Notes: a model not told the origin generated them from the letters alone. A stretch of DNA of 64,000 bases from Oscillatoria sp. FACHB-1407 (GCF_014697545.1 NZ_JACJSA010000027.1:1-64000); one strand, 5' to 3'. Shown: positions 18,541 to 27,961, counted from the stretch's first letter. Numbers and translations: made by a program.

Positions 18541-19497
18541 GTGGCATCTAGTATGACGGATGCGGCTGTAAAAGCGGCGATCGCGGCGGTAGAGTCAGAA
18601 TCTGCCACGCTGGTTGAAAAAATTGAAATGTTGATTGAATTGGCAACCGAGTTTCAAAAGAAGCCAAAGGACGTAGAACCCCTCTGGCAAGCCGTGGAAC
18701 TGTATCGGTCTGCAATCACCTTAAGTTCCGATCATCCGCTGCTATGGGCGCGGGCACAAGCAGGCATGGGGACTGCTCTGCGAAGCATTCCCGACGATGG
18801 GACTGATTTGCTGTTACAGGCGAGAGATTGTTACCAGACGGCGTTGCCCGTATTGCAAGAACACGCTTCTTCAGAAGAAATTGCCGAAGCTGAAATGAAT
18901 TTGGGTCTGGTGTTGCAGTCGTTGGTGTCGTTTCATCAAGCCCGACTCGTGGATGCCATTCAAGCCTATCAACGGGCGTTGCGCGTCTTTACAGGAGATG
19001 CCTATCCACAAGAGTTTGCAATTTTGCAGAACAACATTGCGATCGCTTACCTGTCGATGCCGCTCTCGGCTGAAGGAGACGATATGCGACAGGCAATGGC
19101 AGTGCAATCTTTTCGGCAGGCGTTGGAGTGGGTTACGCTGATTGACCATCCCAGTGAATATGCAATGCTACAGAACAATTTAGGGAATGCATTGCAGTAT
19201 TTACCCAGTACTCATCCCGTTGAGAATAATGTGCAAGCCTTGTTGGCATACGATGAAGCTCTGAAAGTGAGAACGGTTCACGATACGCCATTAGAATACG
19301 CCAATACGATTGCTAATAAAGCAAATGTTTTGTTGAATCTACCAGATGATCTAGAACATCCAGAAGCCGGAAATCCGAACTGTTTGAGTCAGGCAAAAGC
19401 ATTGTTTCAAGAAGCGGCAGTGATTTTTGAGCGGTATGGACGTTTCGATCAAATGCGGACCATTCAACAAACGTTGGAAGAGATTTCAATCTCGTAA
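18541..19497 (+). CDS. TPR-repeat protein, first gene of the extended hyp operon
   Basis: A helical-repeat protein of 319 residues. TPR-like units can be followed by eye: VEPLWQAVELYRSAITLS, then LLLQARDCYQTALPV, then VDAIQAYQRALRVF, then QSFRQALEWV, then ALLAYDEALKVR. The GTG at 18541 is the best start because an AGGAG box ends 7 bases before it; upstream frames lack a site. Such proteins scaffold other proteins, and here the partner is unknown. It opens the plus-strand run leading to hypF. A similar block of extra genes is known to be co-transcribed with hyp genes in Nostoc PCC 7120, so a role in hydrogenase assembly is a fair inference. Confidence 0.8.
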   Translation: MASSMTDAAVKAAIAAVESESATLVEKIEMLIELATEFQKKPKDVEPLWQAVELYRSAITLSSDHPLLWARAQAGMGTALRSIPDDGTDLLLQARDCYQTALPVLQEHASSEEIAEAEMNLGLVLQSLVSFHQARLVDAIQAYQRALRVFTGDAYPQEFAILQNNIAIAYLSMPLSAEGDDMRQAMAVQSFRQALEWVTLIDHPSEYAMLQNNLGNALQYLPSTHPVENNVQALLAYDEALKVRTVHDTPLEYANTIANKANVLLNLPDDLEHPEAGNPNCLSQAKALFQEAAVIFERYGRFDQMRTIQQTLEEISIS

Positions 19498-19518
19498 AAC
19501 TACAACATAGGAGATTCT

Positions 19519-19788
19519 ATGAATCAGATCATTCAAGAGTTTTGGCACGATCCACTCGTTCAGGATTTGGTGTCCAGTTTTCTCAATGGGGAGATCAATA
19601 TTGCAACCGGGTTGCTCTGGTTGGCGATCGCCATTCCCTTTGCGATTGCAGGTGGGGCGATCGGTGGAGTTTTGTTAGCAGGCAAAGATTTAGGGTTTCG
19701 CTTAGCGGCAATGATTGGTGGTTTGTTTGGTCCGGCAGCAGTTATTCCGGCAACAGTATTAGGGCTGTTGGCATTGCGGATTGGTTAG
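19519..19788 (+). CDS. Small glycine-rich membrane protein of the extended hyp operon
   Basis: An 89-residue protein with a hydrophilic N-terminus (about 30 residues), then two hydrophobic segments: TGLLWLAIAIPFAIAGGAIG and a later stretch around GPAAVIPATVLGLLALRIG. It is probably an integral membrane protein with two helices. The ATG follows a GGAG site (ATAGGAGATTCT). It lies 21 bases after the TPR gene. Function is unknown; its fixed position next to Nfu-Rieske and hyp genes suggests a membrane partner for the hydrogenase. Confidence 0.75.
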   Translation: MNQIIQEFWHDPLVQDLVSSFLNGEINIATGLLWLAIAIPFAIAGGAIGGVLLAGKDLGFRLAAMIGGLFGPAAVIPATVLGLLALRIG

Positions 19789-19899
19789 GGGTAGTGGCAG
19801 GTTTTGCAACAAACGTGTTGCCGAGTTTGATTTGATCCTAATTCAATCTGCCAATACAACATTTCTCAAATTTAACTCGTTTGTATTTCTGGAGAAGTC

Positions 19900-20124
19900 A
19901 TGCTAGAAGTTGGTTGGTTTTCAACAAAGTTACTCCTTAAGGGCAAGCTGTTACAAAATCCCTGGTATTTCACGCGAGAAATGGCGATTGGGATTATGGT
20001 CAGCTTTGTGTTAATCATTGGGTTGGATAAACTGGGCGCAAATTTGTGGGTGACGATTTCACTGGCGGCATTTATCACTGGATTGATCATGCCGTTCTTA
20101 CTGAAGGATGTGAAGATGCAATAG
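19900..20124 (+). CDS. Small membrane protein of the extended hyp operon
   Basis: A 74-residue protein with two strongly hydrophobic segments, MAIGIMVSFVLIIGLDKLG and LWVTISLAAFITGLIMPFLL, ending with a short basic tail (KDVKMQ). A GGAG ribosome site precedes the ATG. It is the second of two small membrane proteins placed between the TPR and Nfu-Rieske genes. No family name is known to me. Together the pair could anchor the soluble HupSL dimer to the membrane, which lacks any other visible anchor; that is inference only. Confidence 0.75.
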   Translation: MLEVGWFSTKLLLKGKLLQNPWYFTREMAIGIMVSFVLIIGLDKLGANLWVTISLAAFITGLIMPFLLKDVKMQ

Positions 20125-20229
20125 CGATCGCACCTCTAGCCTATCAACAAGCATCAGTAACCGGGGAGTCGGGGGTTTTCAAAATCTCCGACTTCTGTAA
20201 TCCAATCAAAATTTTTTTAGGAGATGGTA

Positions 20230-21150
20230 ATGGTTCAGGCTCCAGCCTCTCAATCCATTCATCAACATACATATCAGAATACAAATCAAAATACTGAAAA
20301 CACAATAACTGAGCCGCAACTCGAAGCACTGGTGAATGACATTCATCATTACGAGACGATTATTAGTGCGTGGGATGAATCTCAACAAGCAACGATATCA
20401 GGATACAAACGGGCGATCGAAGCCTTACATCGAGAAGCATTCGTGCGGTTAATTCGCAGTGTAAAACAAGAATCGATGTCTGCGCTGCGTCATGCCGTTG
20501 AAGATGAAGTAGTGTATGGATTGTTGCGTTACCACAACTTAATTAAACCGCCTGCACCACCGTTAGAACAACGAATTGAATTGGCATTAGCGGAGGTTCG
20601 TCCCGGTTTGAAAGGTCACAATGGTGATGTAGAACTGGTGGCAATTCATCCCCCTGACACCGTTGAGGTGCGGTTGATTGGAGCCTGTAGCCATTGCCCA
20701 GCATCTAGCCTGACGCTGACCCAGGGGGTTGAAGAGGTGATCAAACGCTATTGCCCCGAAATCAATCGAGTGATCGCAACAGAGACAACTCAACTCTCAG
20801 CGCATACTGCTTCTCAAATCAGCCCCTTTGTCAGTCACCATCCCGGTTGGTTGGAAGTCACCGCTCTGGCAGAAGTGCCACAGGGCAGAGTGTTGGCAAT
20901 GAAGCTGGAAGGCAAATCCTTATTGCTTACTCGCATCGGTTCAGAAGTGGTGTGTTATCACAACGCCTGTAGCCATTTGGGAGTGCCACTCGATGGCGGA
21001 GAGATTGAACAGCAAATTTTGACTTGTCCTGATCACGGGTTTCAATATCGCCTTGCCACAGGGGAATGTCTTACCTCGCCGCAAACACCGCTTCAATCCT
21101 ATCCGGTTGAAGTAAGGGACGGGCAGGTTTTTGTACAGCTTGGTTTGTGA
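20230..21150 (+). CDS. Nfu domain fused to a Rieske [2Fe-2S] domain
   Basis: A 306-residue fusion. Residues 1-105 are helical and unrecognised. Next comes a NifU C-terminal (Nfu) domain with GACSHCPASSLTLTQGVEEV (Cys153, Cys156), which in relatives carries a transferable Fe-S cluster. From about 205 a Rieske-type domain follows: HNACSHLGVPLDGG (Cys247, His249) and LTCPDHGFQY (Cys266, His269). The ATG at 20230 is preferred since AGGAG lies 6 bases before it; the in-frame ATG at 20224 abuts the box. A protein combining Fe-S delivery and electron transfer next to hyp genes suggests a HupS cluster-assembly or electron-acceptor role, as proposed for its counterpart in Nostoc. Confidence 0.88.
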   Translation: MVQAPASQSIHQHTYQNTNQNTENTITEPQLEALVNDIHHYETIISAWDESQQATISGYKRAIEALHREAFVRLIRSVKQESMSALRHAVEDEVVYGLLRYHNLIKPPAPPLEQRIELALAEVRPGLKGHNGDVELVAIHPPDTVEVRLIGACSHCPASSLTLTQGVEEVIKRYCPEINRVIATETTQLSAHTASQISPFVSHHPGWLEVTALAEVPQGRVLAMKLEGKSLLLTRIGSEVVCYHNACSHLGVPLDGGEIEQQILTCPDHGFQYRLATGECLTSPQTPLQSYPVEVRDGQVFVQLGL

Positions 21151-21165
21151 GTGGGGAGCGTGATC

Positions 21166-22362
21166 ATGCAAGTTCGTTTATCGATGACCGTTCCAACCGA
21201 TCGCCCTTTGTTGGAATCTGCTTCAACCCCTTTAGCGGCTGAGGCTGAGGTGATTTTGGGGCGATCGCTCTCTGATTCGATTTTGCCGATTCCCCTTGCG
21301 CCCAGTGCCTCTAGCATGTTTGGCCCCCGTGGGGTGTGTCTGGTTGCAGAAGCAGGTCCACTGTGGGTGGCAGATACAGGACATCATCGGCTGTTGGGTT
21401 GGCGATCGCGCCCTACTTCTGATAATCAAGCGGCGGACTGGGTAATTGGACAACCGGACTTTGCTCAGGAAGGGCAAAACGGGAAAGGGGCGATCGGTGC
21501 AGCAACGGTCAGTGTGCCAACGGGGATCTGTGCGACGGAGCGAGGCTTAATTGTTGCCGATGCCTGGAATCATCGGGTGCTGATTTGGCATACGCGCCCA
21601 GAGGCACATAACGTTCCGGCGGATGTGGTGTTGGGGCAGACCGATTTCTGGCATGGGGAGCCAAATCGCGGCGATTCAGAAACTGCTGGCGATCGCCTCC
21701 ACTGGTGTTATGGCGTGTTCTACTATCAAGGCAAATTGTTTGTCGCCGATACGGGCAATCGGCGGGTGCTGGTGTGGAATCAACTGCCGCAAGAAAACGG
21801 GCAACCTGCGGATCTGGTCTTGGGGCAACCGAATTTCACGAGTCGTAATGAGAATGGGGGTGGCAGTCCGACCGCAGCGAGTTTGCGCTGGGCACACGGC
21901 ATCACGGTGTGGAATGGCAATCTGGTGGTCGCGGATGCGGGCAACAACCGCATGATGATCTGGCAGGGTATTCCCACTGATAACAACACTCCCTGTGTTG
22001 CTGTGTTGGGACAGGAAAACTTCCAGGATGCAGAACTGAATCGGGGTGTGTATGCTCCTACGGCTGCTAGCCTCAATATGCCCTATGGCGTTACCGCAAC
22101 GGAGGATTGGCTTCTGGTAGCAGACACCGCCAATTCGCGGTTATTGGGCTGGAAGTATCGCGCTGACTTGCGATCGCTCCACGGTACACCCGCCGATGCG
22201 CTGGTCGGTCAATTTAATTTTCATAGCAAAGGCGAAAATCGGTCTTACGGAATGCCCTTGCGGGATAGCGTTTGCTGGTCTTATGACATTCAAGCCTGTG
22301 GGAACACGGTGGCGATCGCTGATTCCGGTAACAATCGCGTTTTACTCTGGAGGCTGAAATGA
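21166..22362 (+). CDS. NHL-repeat beta-propeller protein of the extended hyp operon
   Basis: About 398 residues with six or so repeats carrying the NHL-type signature: LWVADTGHHRLLGW, LIVADAWNHRVLIW, LFVADTGNRRVLVW, LVVADAGNNRMMIW, LLVADTANSRLLGW and VAIADSGNNRVLLW. Each is followed by a VLGQ-x-x-F segment, giving a regular propeller. The ATG at 21166 has a GGGGAG box 7 bases upstream; earlier GTG codons abut the previous stop. No signal peptide is seen. It overlaps hypF (ATGA), so the two are translated together. Propellers of this type bind proteins or RNA; a scaffold for hydrogenase maturation is inferred from position. Confidence 0.88.
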   Translation: MQVRLSMTVPTDRPLLESASTPLAAEAEVILGRSLSDSILPIPLAPSASSMFGPRGVCLVAEAGPLWVADTGHHRLLGWRSRPTSDNQAADWVIGQPDFAQEGQNGKGAIGAATVSVPTGICATERGLIVADAWNHRVLIWHTRPEAHNVPADVVLGQTDFWHGEPNRGDSETAGDRLHWCYGVFYYQGKLFVADTGNRRVLVWNQLPQENGQPADLVLGQPNFTSRNENGGGSPTAASLRWAHGITVWNGNLVVADAGNNRMMIWQGIPTDNNTPCVAVLGQENFQDAELNRGVYAPTAASLNMPYGVTATEDWLLVADTANSRLLGWKYRADLRSLHGTPADALVGQFNFHSKGENRSYGMPLRDSVCWSYDIQACGNTVAIADSGNNRVLLWRLK

Positions 22363-24794
22363 CGCTCAGTCTCAATCGCCTGTCTGCATCGTTGCAAGCG
22401 GTTTCTGAAGAAGTTGCAGAGACTATTCGCATCACTGGAACCGTTCAGGGAGTTGGGTTTCGTCCAACCGTGTATCGCTTGGCGAATCAGTATGGCTTGC
22501 GTGGTGAAGTTCTGAACGATGGCGCGGGGGTCTTGATTCGAGCCATTGGTACGGAAACCGCATTGGATCACTTCGTACAACAACTCCAGGTTGAATGCCC
22601 ACCGTTAGCGAAAATTACGGCGATCGCTCGTTCTCCTCTAAGCGCAGCATCCTTCACGGACTTTCAGATTGTCGAAAGTGTTGCCACTTCTATCTCTACG
22701 GAGGTTGCACCGGATGCAGCAACCTGTCCCAATTGCGTTTCTGACACACTCGATCCCTTTAGTCGTTGGTATCGCTATCCGTTTACCAATTGCACTCATT
22801 GCGGACCTCGCCTCAGCATCATTCACACGATTCCCTACGATCGCCCCAACACCAGCATGGCACCCTTTCCCATGTGTGTGGAGTGTGCCGAAGCGTATCA
22901 TGACGTGAGCGATCGCCGCTTTCATGCTCAACCTGTTGCCTGTCACAAATGTGGACCCAATGCCTGGTTAGAGCGGACAGATGGAAAGGCGATCGTGGCA
23001 GATATGTTTTCCATGATGGATGATGTGGATGCAGCCTGTACTCTGATCCAACGCGGTGAGATTGTTGCCATCAAGGGCATCGGCGGCATTCATCTGGCCT
23101 GTGATGCGACCAACGAAGTGGCAGTGCAGAAACTCCGCCAGCGCAAACGTCGCTACGATAAGCCTTTTGCACTCATGGCGCGGGATCTCACCATTATCGA
23201 GCAATACTGTGACATTAGCCCCGTAGAACGAGAACTGCTGCAAAGCCCTGCTGCTCCCATTGTGCTATTGAAGGTAAAGCAGGAATCGACCCCGACTCCC
23301 CACTCCCTACCCCCTATTGCCCCACTGGCTCCCTCCCTGGCTCCTGGACTCTCTACCCTCGGCTTCATGCTGCCTTATACGCCTCTGCATCATTTGATGT
23401 TGCGGCGGATGAAACGTCCGATTGTTCTTACCAGTGGCAATTTGAGCGATGAGCCGCAATGTATTACCAACGATGAGGCACGGCAAAGGTTAGGGGCGAT
23501 CGCTGATTTTCTGCTGCTTCACAATCGGGATATTGTGAATCGAGTTGATGATTCGGTGGTGCGAGTGGTCAATCATCAACCGCAGATTTTGCGACGGGCA
23601 CGCGGGTATGCACCTGCTCCAATCCCCTTACCTGCCGGATTTGAGCAGGCTCCCGACCTGTTAGCCATGGGTAGCGAGTTAAAGAGCACTTTTTGTTTAC
23701 TTAGCAATGGACGAGCCGTTCTCTCGCAACATTTAGGCGATCTGGAAAATGCCACGGCGTTTGCAGCGTATCAGGACACCTTAAATTTGTATCTTGACCT
23801 GTTTCAGCATTCACCGGAGGCGATCGCGATTGATCAGCATCCTGAGTATCTTTCCACCAAACTGGGACGAGAGTTTGCTGAGGAAAAGTCGCTACCGATT
23901 CACTTGATCCAGCACCATCACGCCCATGTTGCCGCTTGCATGGCAGAGAATAGCATTTCCTTAGAAAGTCCTCCTGTGTTGGGAATCGCCCTGGATGGCT
24001 TAGGGTTTGGTGAGGATGGAACCCTCTGGGGCGGTGAGTTTTTGTTAGCAGATTATCGACAATTCCAACGTGTGGCACGCTTAAAACCTGTGGCAATGTT
24101 GGGTGGGAGTCAAGCGATCTACCAACCCTGGCGCAATACCTACGCTCATCTCATGTCTGCTTCAAGTTGGGAAGAATTGCACGCAACGTATAGCGATCTG
24201 GAGATTATTCAATTTCTGGAACAACAACCGCGATCGCTCCTGGATCAAATGCTGCAAAAAGGGATTCATTCACCCTTAGCTTCCTCTGCCGGACGGTTGT
24301 TTGATGCGGTTGCAGCGGCGATTGGTTTAAGTCGAGAAAAGGTTAGTTATGAAGGTCAGGCAGCGATTCAATTAGAAGCCTTGATTCAATCCCATGATCT
24401 GGAGTTGGCAAAGATTTCACCCTATTCATTCGATCTGCAAACTGTTCAATTAAACGATCAAACGTTGCTTGAATTAGATTCGCGATCGCTCTGGTCTGCG
24501 TTACTTCAGGATCTACAACAATCTACACCTTCAGGACTCATATCAGCGAAGTTTCATCTTGGTTTTGCGAATGCGATCGCTCAACTGGTTCAACACCTCA
24601 GTCACTCGTATGGATTCACTCATATTGCACTGACAGGAGGTGTTTTTCAAAACGAAATTCTCACTCATGCCGTTCAACAGCAACTCTCAATAATGAACTT
24701 CACCGTCCTGACGCATCATCGTGTTCCTCCTAATGATGGGGGTCTATCTCTTGGACAGGGGGCGATCGCCGCTGCCCGTTCTCTATTAACTTAA
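22359..24794 (+). CDS. hypF: Hydrogenase maturation carbamoyltransferase HypF
   Basis: An 811-residue protein that makes the thiocarbamate precursor of the cyanide ligands from carbamoyl phosphate. Domains in order: acylphosphatase (TGTVQGVGFRPTVYRLA, near residue 25), two zinc-finger pairs (CPNCVSD and NCTHCGPR; CVECAEAYHD and CHKCGP), a YrdC-like domain (around KRRYDKPFALMARDL), and a Kae1-like domain (HHHAHVAACMAEN, LGIALDGLGFGEDGTLWGGE). The length is normal. Its ATG overlaps the preceding stop by four bases. It is followed at 80 bases by hypC. Confidence 0.97.
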   Translation: MTLSLNRLSASLQAVSEEVAETIRITGTVQGVGFRPTVYRLANQYGLRGEVLNDGAGVLIRAIGTETALDHFVQQLQVECPPLAKITAIARSPLSAASFTDFQIVESVATSISTEVAPDAATCPNCVSDTLDPFSRWYRYPFTNCTHCGPRLSIIHTIPYDRPNTSMAPFPMCVECAEAYHDVSDRRFHAQPVACHKCGPNAWLERTDGKAIVADMFSMMDDVDAACTLIQRGEIVAIKGIGGIHLACDATNEVAVQKLRQRKRRYDKPFALMARDLTIIEQYCDISPVERELLQSPAAPIVLLKVKQESTPTPHSLPPIAPLAPSLAPGLSTLGFMLPYTPLHHLMLRRMKRPIVLTSGNLSDEPQCITNDEARQRLGAIADFLLLHNRDIVNRVDDSVVRVVNHQPQILRRARGYAPAPIPLPAGFEQAPDLLAMGSELKSTFCLLSNGRAVLSQHLGDLENATAFAAYQDTLNLYLDLFQHSPEAIAIDQHPEYLSTKLGREFAEEKSLPIHLIQHHHAHVAACMAENSISLESPPVLGIALDGLGFGEDGTLWGGEFLLADYRQFQRVARLKPVAMLGGSQAIYQPWRNTYAHLMSASSWEELHATYSDLEIIQFLEQQPRSLLDQMLQKGIHSPLASSAGRLFDAVAAAIGLSREKVSYEGQAAIQLEALIQSHDLELAKISPYSFDLQTVQLNDQTLLELDSRSLWSALLQDLQQSTPSGLISAKFHLGFANAIAQLVQHLSHSYGFTHIALTGGVFQNEILTHAVQQQLSIMNFTVLTHHRVPPNDGGLSLGQGAIAAARSLLT

Positions 24795-24874
24795 ATCGAT
24801 TCCCGTTTCAAGCCATATCACAAATCGCCCCTACCTCACTCCCTACTCCCTATCTTTCACAAAAGGTTATTAAC

Positions 24875-25147
24875 ATGTGTTTAGGAATTCCCGGTCAAAT
24901 TGTCGAAATTACGAGTGCTGAACAGAAGTTGGCGATCATCGATGTGGGGGGTGTGAAACGACAGGTGAATATTGCCTGTATTGTGGACACCGATCATCCC
25001 GTTGAATCCTGTGTCGGAGATTGGGTGTTAGTGCATGTGGGATTTGCCATGAGTCGAGTCGATCCCACAGAGGCAGCAGAGACGTTGAGTCTGTTAGAAG
25101 AACTTGCCGAAGTGCATCAAGCGATGGCAGCGAGTGGATTAAATTAA
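24875..25147 (+). CDS. hypC: Hydrogenase maturation chaperone HypC
   Basis: A 90-residue chaperone starting MCLGIPGQIVEI, the diagnostic HypC N-terminus whose Cys2 (after Met removal) contacts the Fe centre and the large subunit precursor. It works with HypD as the scaffold on which Fe(CN)2CO is built and delivers it to HupL. The stop lies 15 bases before the hypD ATG, so the two are surely co-translated. Confidence 0.96.
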   Translation: MCLGIPGQIVEITSAEQKLAIIDVGGVKRQVNIACIVDTDHPVESCVGDWVLVHVGFAMSRVDPTEAAETLSLLEELAEVHQAMAASGLN

Positions 25148-25162
25148 TTGGGAAGACACATC

Positions 25163-26329
25163 ATGAAGTATGTCAGTGAGTATCGCGATCCTCAAAAAGT
25201 AGATGGCGTATTACAAGAAATTAGACAATTGGGAGAAGCTTTAACAGCCAAGAAAGAACGACCCATTAAGTTGATGGAAATTTGTGGCGGACATACTCAT
25301 GCTATTTTTAAGTATGGGTTAGAAGACTTACTTCCGCCCACCATTGAGATGATTCATGGTCCCGGTTGTCCTGTCTGCATCATGCCTAAAGGACGATTGG
25401 ATGATGCGATCGCCATTGCCGAAAATCCCAATGTCATCTTTACCACCTTTGGCGATGCCATGCGGGTTCCCGGTTCCAAACATAGCTTGTTACAGGCAAA
25501 GGCAAAAGGGGCAGATATTCGCATGGTGTATTCGCCGTTGGATGCACTGCAAATTGCTAAAGTGAATTGCGATCGCCCCGTTGTCTTTTTTGCAATCGGC
25601 TTTGAAACAACGGCTCCCAGTACGGCATTAACGGTTCTGCAAGCAGCAGCGGAAGGCATTGAAAACTTTAGCTTGTTTTGCAATCACGTTCTGGTTGTGC
25701 CTGCGTTAGAAGCCCTGCTGAGTAACCCTGATTTGCAGTTGGATGGCTTTATCGGTCCGGGGCATGTCAGCATGGTGATTGGCACAGAACCGTATCGGGT
25801 GATTGCTGAACGATACCGCAAACCGCTTGTCGTATCTGGGTTTGAGCCTTTAGATCTATTGCAATCAATCTGGATGGTGTTGCAGCAGTTGGTAGAACAA
25901 CGCTGTGAAGTGGAGAATCAATACGCCCGATTTGTGCAATCCGAGGGAAACCCTGTCGGGTTGGATGCTATGCGGCAAGTATTTCAGGTACGAGAAGCGT
26001 TTGAGTGGCGAGGCTTGGGTGACATTCCCCAATCTGGGTTGAAGATGCGCCCCGAATACGCTCAATTTGATGCAGAGGTAAAATTCACCTTGCCCCATCG
26101 TCAGGTTGCCGACCATAAAGCCTGTGCCTGTGGCGAAATTCTCAAAGGGGTGAAGAAGCCCTGGGAATGTAAAGTATTTGGCACTGGATGCACACCAGAA
26201 CACCCGATTGGAGCTTGTATGGTGTCTTCGGAAGGAGCCTGTGCGGCGTATTACAAGTATGGTCGATTATCGTTAGAATCTCCTGCTAAAAAGCAGCCTT
26301 TGCGTCAGGAATTGGAGATGAGCACGTAG
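25163..26329 (+). CDS. hypD: Hydrogenase maturation iron-sulfur protein HypD
   Basis: A 388-residue protein. Conserved blocks are visible: EICGGHTHAIFKYGL, IHGPGCPVC, and the C-terminal cluster region with ACACGEILKG, ECKVFGTGCTPEHPIGACMV and SSEGACAAYYKYG. These bind a 4Fe-4S cluster and the Fe(CN)2CO intermediate together with HypC. The ATG at 25163 has GGGAAGA seven bases before it; an upstream TTG in the same frame is not needed. A 180-base gap containing a degenerate family A repeat separates it from hypE. Confidence 0.96.
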   Translation: MKYVSEYRDPQKVDGVLQEIRQLGEALTAKKERPIKLMEICGGHTHAIFKYGLEDLLPPTIEMIHGPGCPVCIMPKGRLDDAIAIAENPNVIFTTFGDAMRVPGSKHSLLQAKAKGADIRMVYSPLDALQIAKVNCDRPVVFFAIGFETTAPSTALTVLQAAAEGIENFSLFCNHVLVVPALEALLSNPDLQLDGFIGPGHVSMVIGTEPYRVIAERYRKPLVVSGFEPLDLLQSIWMVLQQLVEQRCEVENQYARFVQSEGNPVGLDAMRQVFQVREAFEWRGLGDIPQSGLKMRPEYAQFDAEVKFTLPHRQVADHKACACGEILKGVKKPWECKVFGTGCTPEHPIGACMVSSEGACAAYYKYGRLSLESPAKKQPLRQELEMST

Positions 26330-26344
26330 GGTTAAGTTGCTTAG

Positions 26345-26465
26345 TACTGCTATTCGCAAGTAGGGTTTGGAAATAAAACCAGGGGGGTGTGGGGCTGCGC
26401 CCCAGCCAGGGGTTCCACCCCTGCACCCCAAATTCCCACCCCTATTTACGACGAGTTGTACTCAG
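26345..26465. repeat. MITE-like family A, degenerate copy between hypD and hypE
   Basis: The interior GGTGTGGGGCTGCGCCCC, with AGCCAGGGGTTCCACCCCTG and CACCCC, matches family A at 41872 and 4480. The ends are no longer clear (CTGCTATTCGC, GTTGTACTC). The insertion sits inside the hyp operon, so the GC-rich stem may affect read-through into hypE. Confidence 0.6.
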
Positions 26466-26508
26466 GCAGACGGGTAAAGAGACGATCGCTATCACAAATC
26501 ACTGAATT

Positions 26509-27609
26509 ATGACCTTAACGACAAATTCATTAAAGACAGATCCATTTCACATCAAACAATCGCGCCCCTGCCGTTCTCCCAAAGTGCGCGATACTGAAAT
26601 CACGCTATCTCATGGCAGTGGCGGGAAAGCGATGCGCGACTTAATCGAAGATATTTTTGTAGGAAGTTTTGCTAACCCTGCCCTAACGCCGCTCGAAGAC
26701 CAGGCACGGTTTAATTTGGCGGATCTGATGCAACTGGGCGATCGCCTCGCATTTACTACCGATTCCTATGTCATTGACCCGCTGTTTTTTCCGGGTGGAG
26801 ATATCGGCAGTCTGGCGATTAACGGCACGGTGAACGACTTAGCGGTCAGTGGGGCAACTCCGCTATACCTGACCTGTAGCGTCATTCTAGAGGAAGGGCT
26901 ACCCGTTGAGACGCTGCGGCAGGTAACCCATTCGATGAAGAATGCGGCGATCGCGGCGGGGGTACAAATCGTCACAGGTGACACGAAAGTAGTGCAACGC
27001 GGTGCAGCGGATAAGCTTTTCATCAACACCGCAGGAATTGGGGTAATTCGCACCAACGTTTCGATCTCAGCCAGTCAACTCCAACCGGGGGATGTGGTTC
27101 TGGTGAATGGCAACCTGGGCGATCATGGGGCTACGATTTTGTTGGCACGCGGTGAACTGGCGTTGTCCACGACCCTTCAGAGTGACTGCCAACCGTTGAA
27201 TGGTTTGATTAACGCAGTTTTAGAAGTATGTCCTCAGGTGCGAGCTATGCGAGATGCCACACGCGGCGGATTAGCCACCGTGCTCAATGAGTTCGCCACC
27301 AGTTCTCAAGTTGGCATTCGGATTCATGAGGAAAATCTACCGATTCATCCAGAAGTCAATGGAGTGTGTGAACTGCTGGGACTCGATCCGCTGTACCTTG
27401 CCAATGAAGGTAAATTGCTTATTGTTGTGCCGCGATCGCACGCTAAAACCGTCCTCAATGCCATGCAAAACCATCCTGCTGGGCGGGAGAGCCGCATCCT
27501 TGGCGAAGTTGTAGAAGCCCCTACGGGAACCGTTTTACTGAAAACAACCTTTGGTACTGAACGAGTAGTGGATATGTTAGTCGGGGATCAATTGCCCCGT
27601 ATTTGCTGA
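26509..27609 (+). CDS. hypE: Hydrogenase maturation thiocyanate-forming protein HypE
   Basis: A 366-residue AIR-synthase/PurM-fold protein that dehydrates the HypF-supplied thiocarboxamide to thiocyanate using ATP. Visible motifs: LSHGSGGKAMRDLI near the N-terminus, FTTDSYVIDPLFFPGGDIG, the VTGDTKVVQRG loop, and the invariant C-terminal PRIC whose last Cys carries the substrate. The start shown gives about 25 residues more than the conserved core. It is followed by hypA after 10 bases. Confidence 0.96.
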   Translation: MTLTTNSLKTDPFHIKQSRPCRSPKVRDTEITLSHGSGGKAMRDLIEDIFVGSFANPALTPLEDQARFNLADLMQLGDRLAFTTDSYVIDPLFFPGGDIGSLAINGTVNDLAVSGATPLYLTCSVILEEGLPVETLRQVTHSMKNAAIAAGVQIVTGDTKVVQRGAADKLFINTAGIGVIRTNVSISASQLQPGDVVLVNGNLGDHGATILLARGELALSTTLQSDCQPLNGLINAVLEVCPQVRAMRDATRGGLATVLNEFATSSQVGIRIHEENLPIHPEVNGVCELLGLDPLYLANEGKLLIVVPRSHAKTVLNAMQNHPAGRESRILGEVVEAPTGTVLLKTTFGTERVVDMLVGDQLPRIC

Positions 27610-27619
27610 GGAATGCAGA

Positions 27620-27961
27620 ATGCACGAACTGGGAATTACACAAAATATTGTGGCGATCGCGGCGGAATACGCTAATGGTGTTCCTGTGAAGCGAGTCACC
27701 TTAGAAGTGGGTAAACTTACCGCCATTCTGCCGGATGCCATTCGATTTTGTTTTGATGTCTGCTGTCAGGGAACGATCTTAGAGGGTGCAGAGTTAGAGA
27801 TCCTCGAAAAACCAGGTCTAGCGCGTTGCCGTCAATGTGGCTCAGAAGTCGCGTTAGAGTTGCCCTTTGGGGTGTGTCATTGTGGCTGTCAAGATCTGCA
27901 AATTATTCAAGGGGAAGAACTCTCCATTAAAGAATTAGAAACGGAGGATGTATGTGTGTAA
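27620..27961 (+). CDS. hypA: Hydrogenase nickel-insertion protein HypA
   Basis: A 113-residue metallochaperone. It begins [11 protein letters not shown], whose His2 and Glu3 form the nickel site, and contains a zinc site from CRQCGSE and CHCGCQD. It works with HypB to load nickel into HupL. The gene overlaps the hypB start by 10 bases, showing tight coupling of the pair. Confidence 0.96.
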   Translation: MHELGITQNIVAIAAEYANGVPVKRVTLEVGKLTAILPDAIRFCFDVCCQGTILEGAELEILEKPGLARCRQCGSEVALELPFGVCHCGCQDLQIIQGEELSIKELETEDVCV

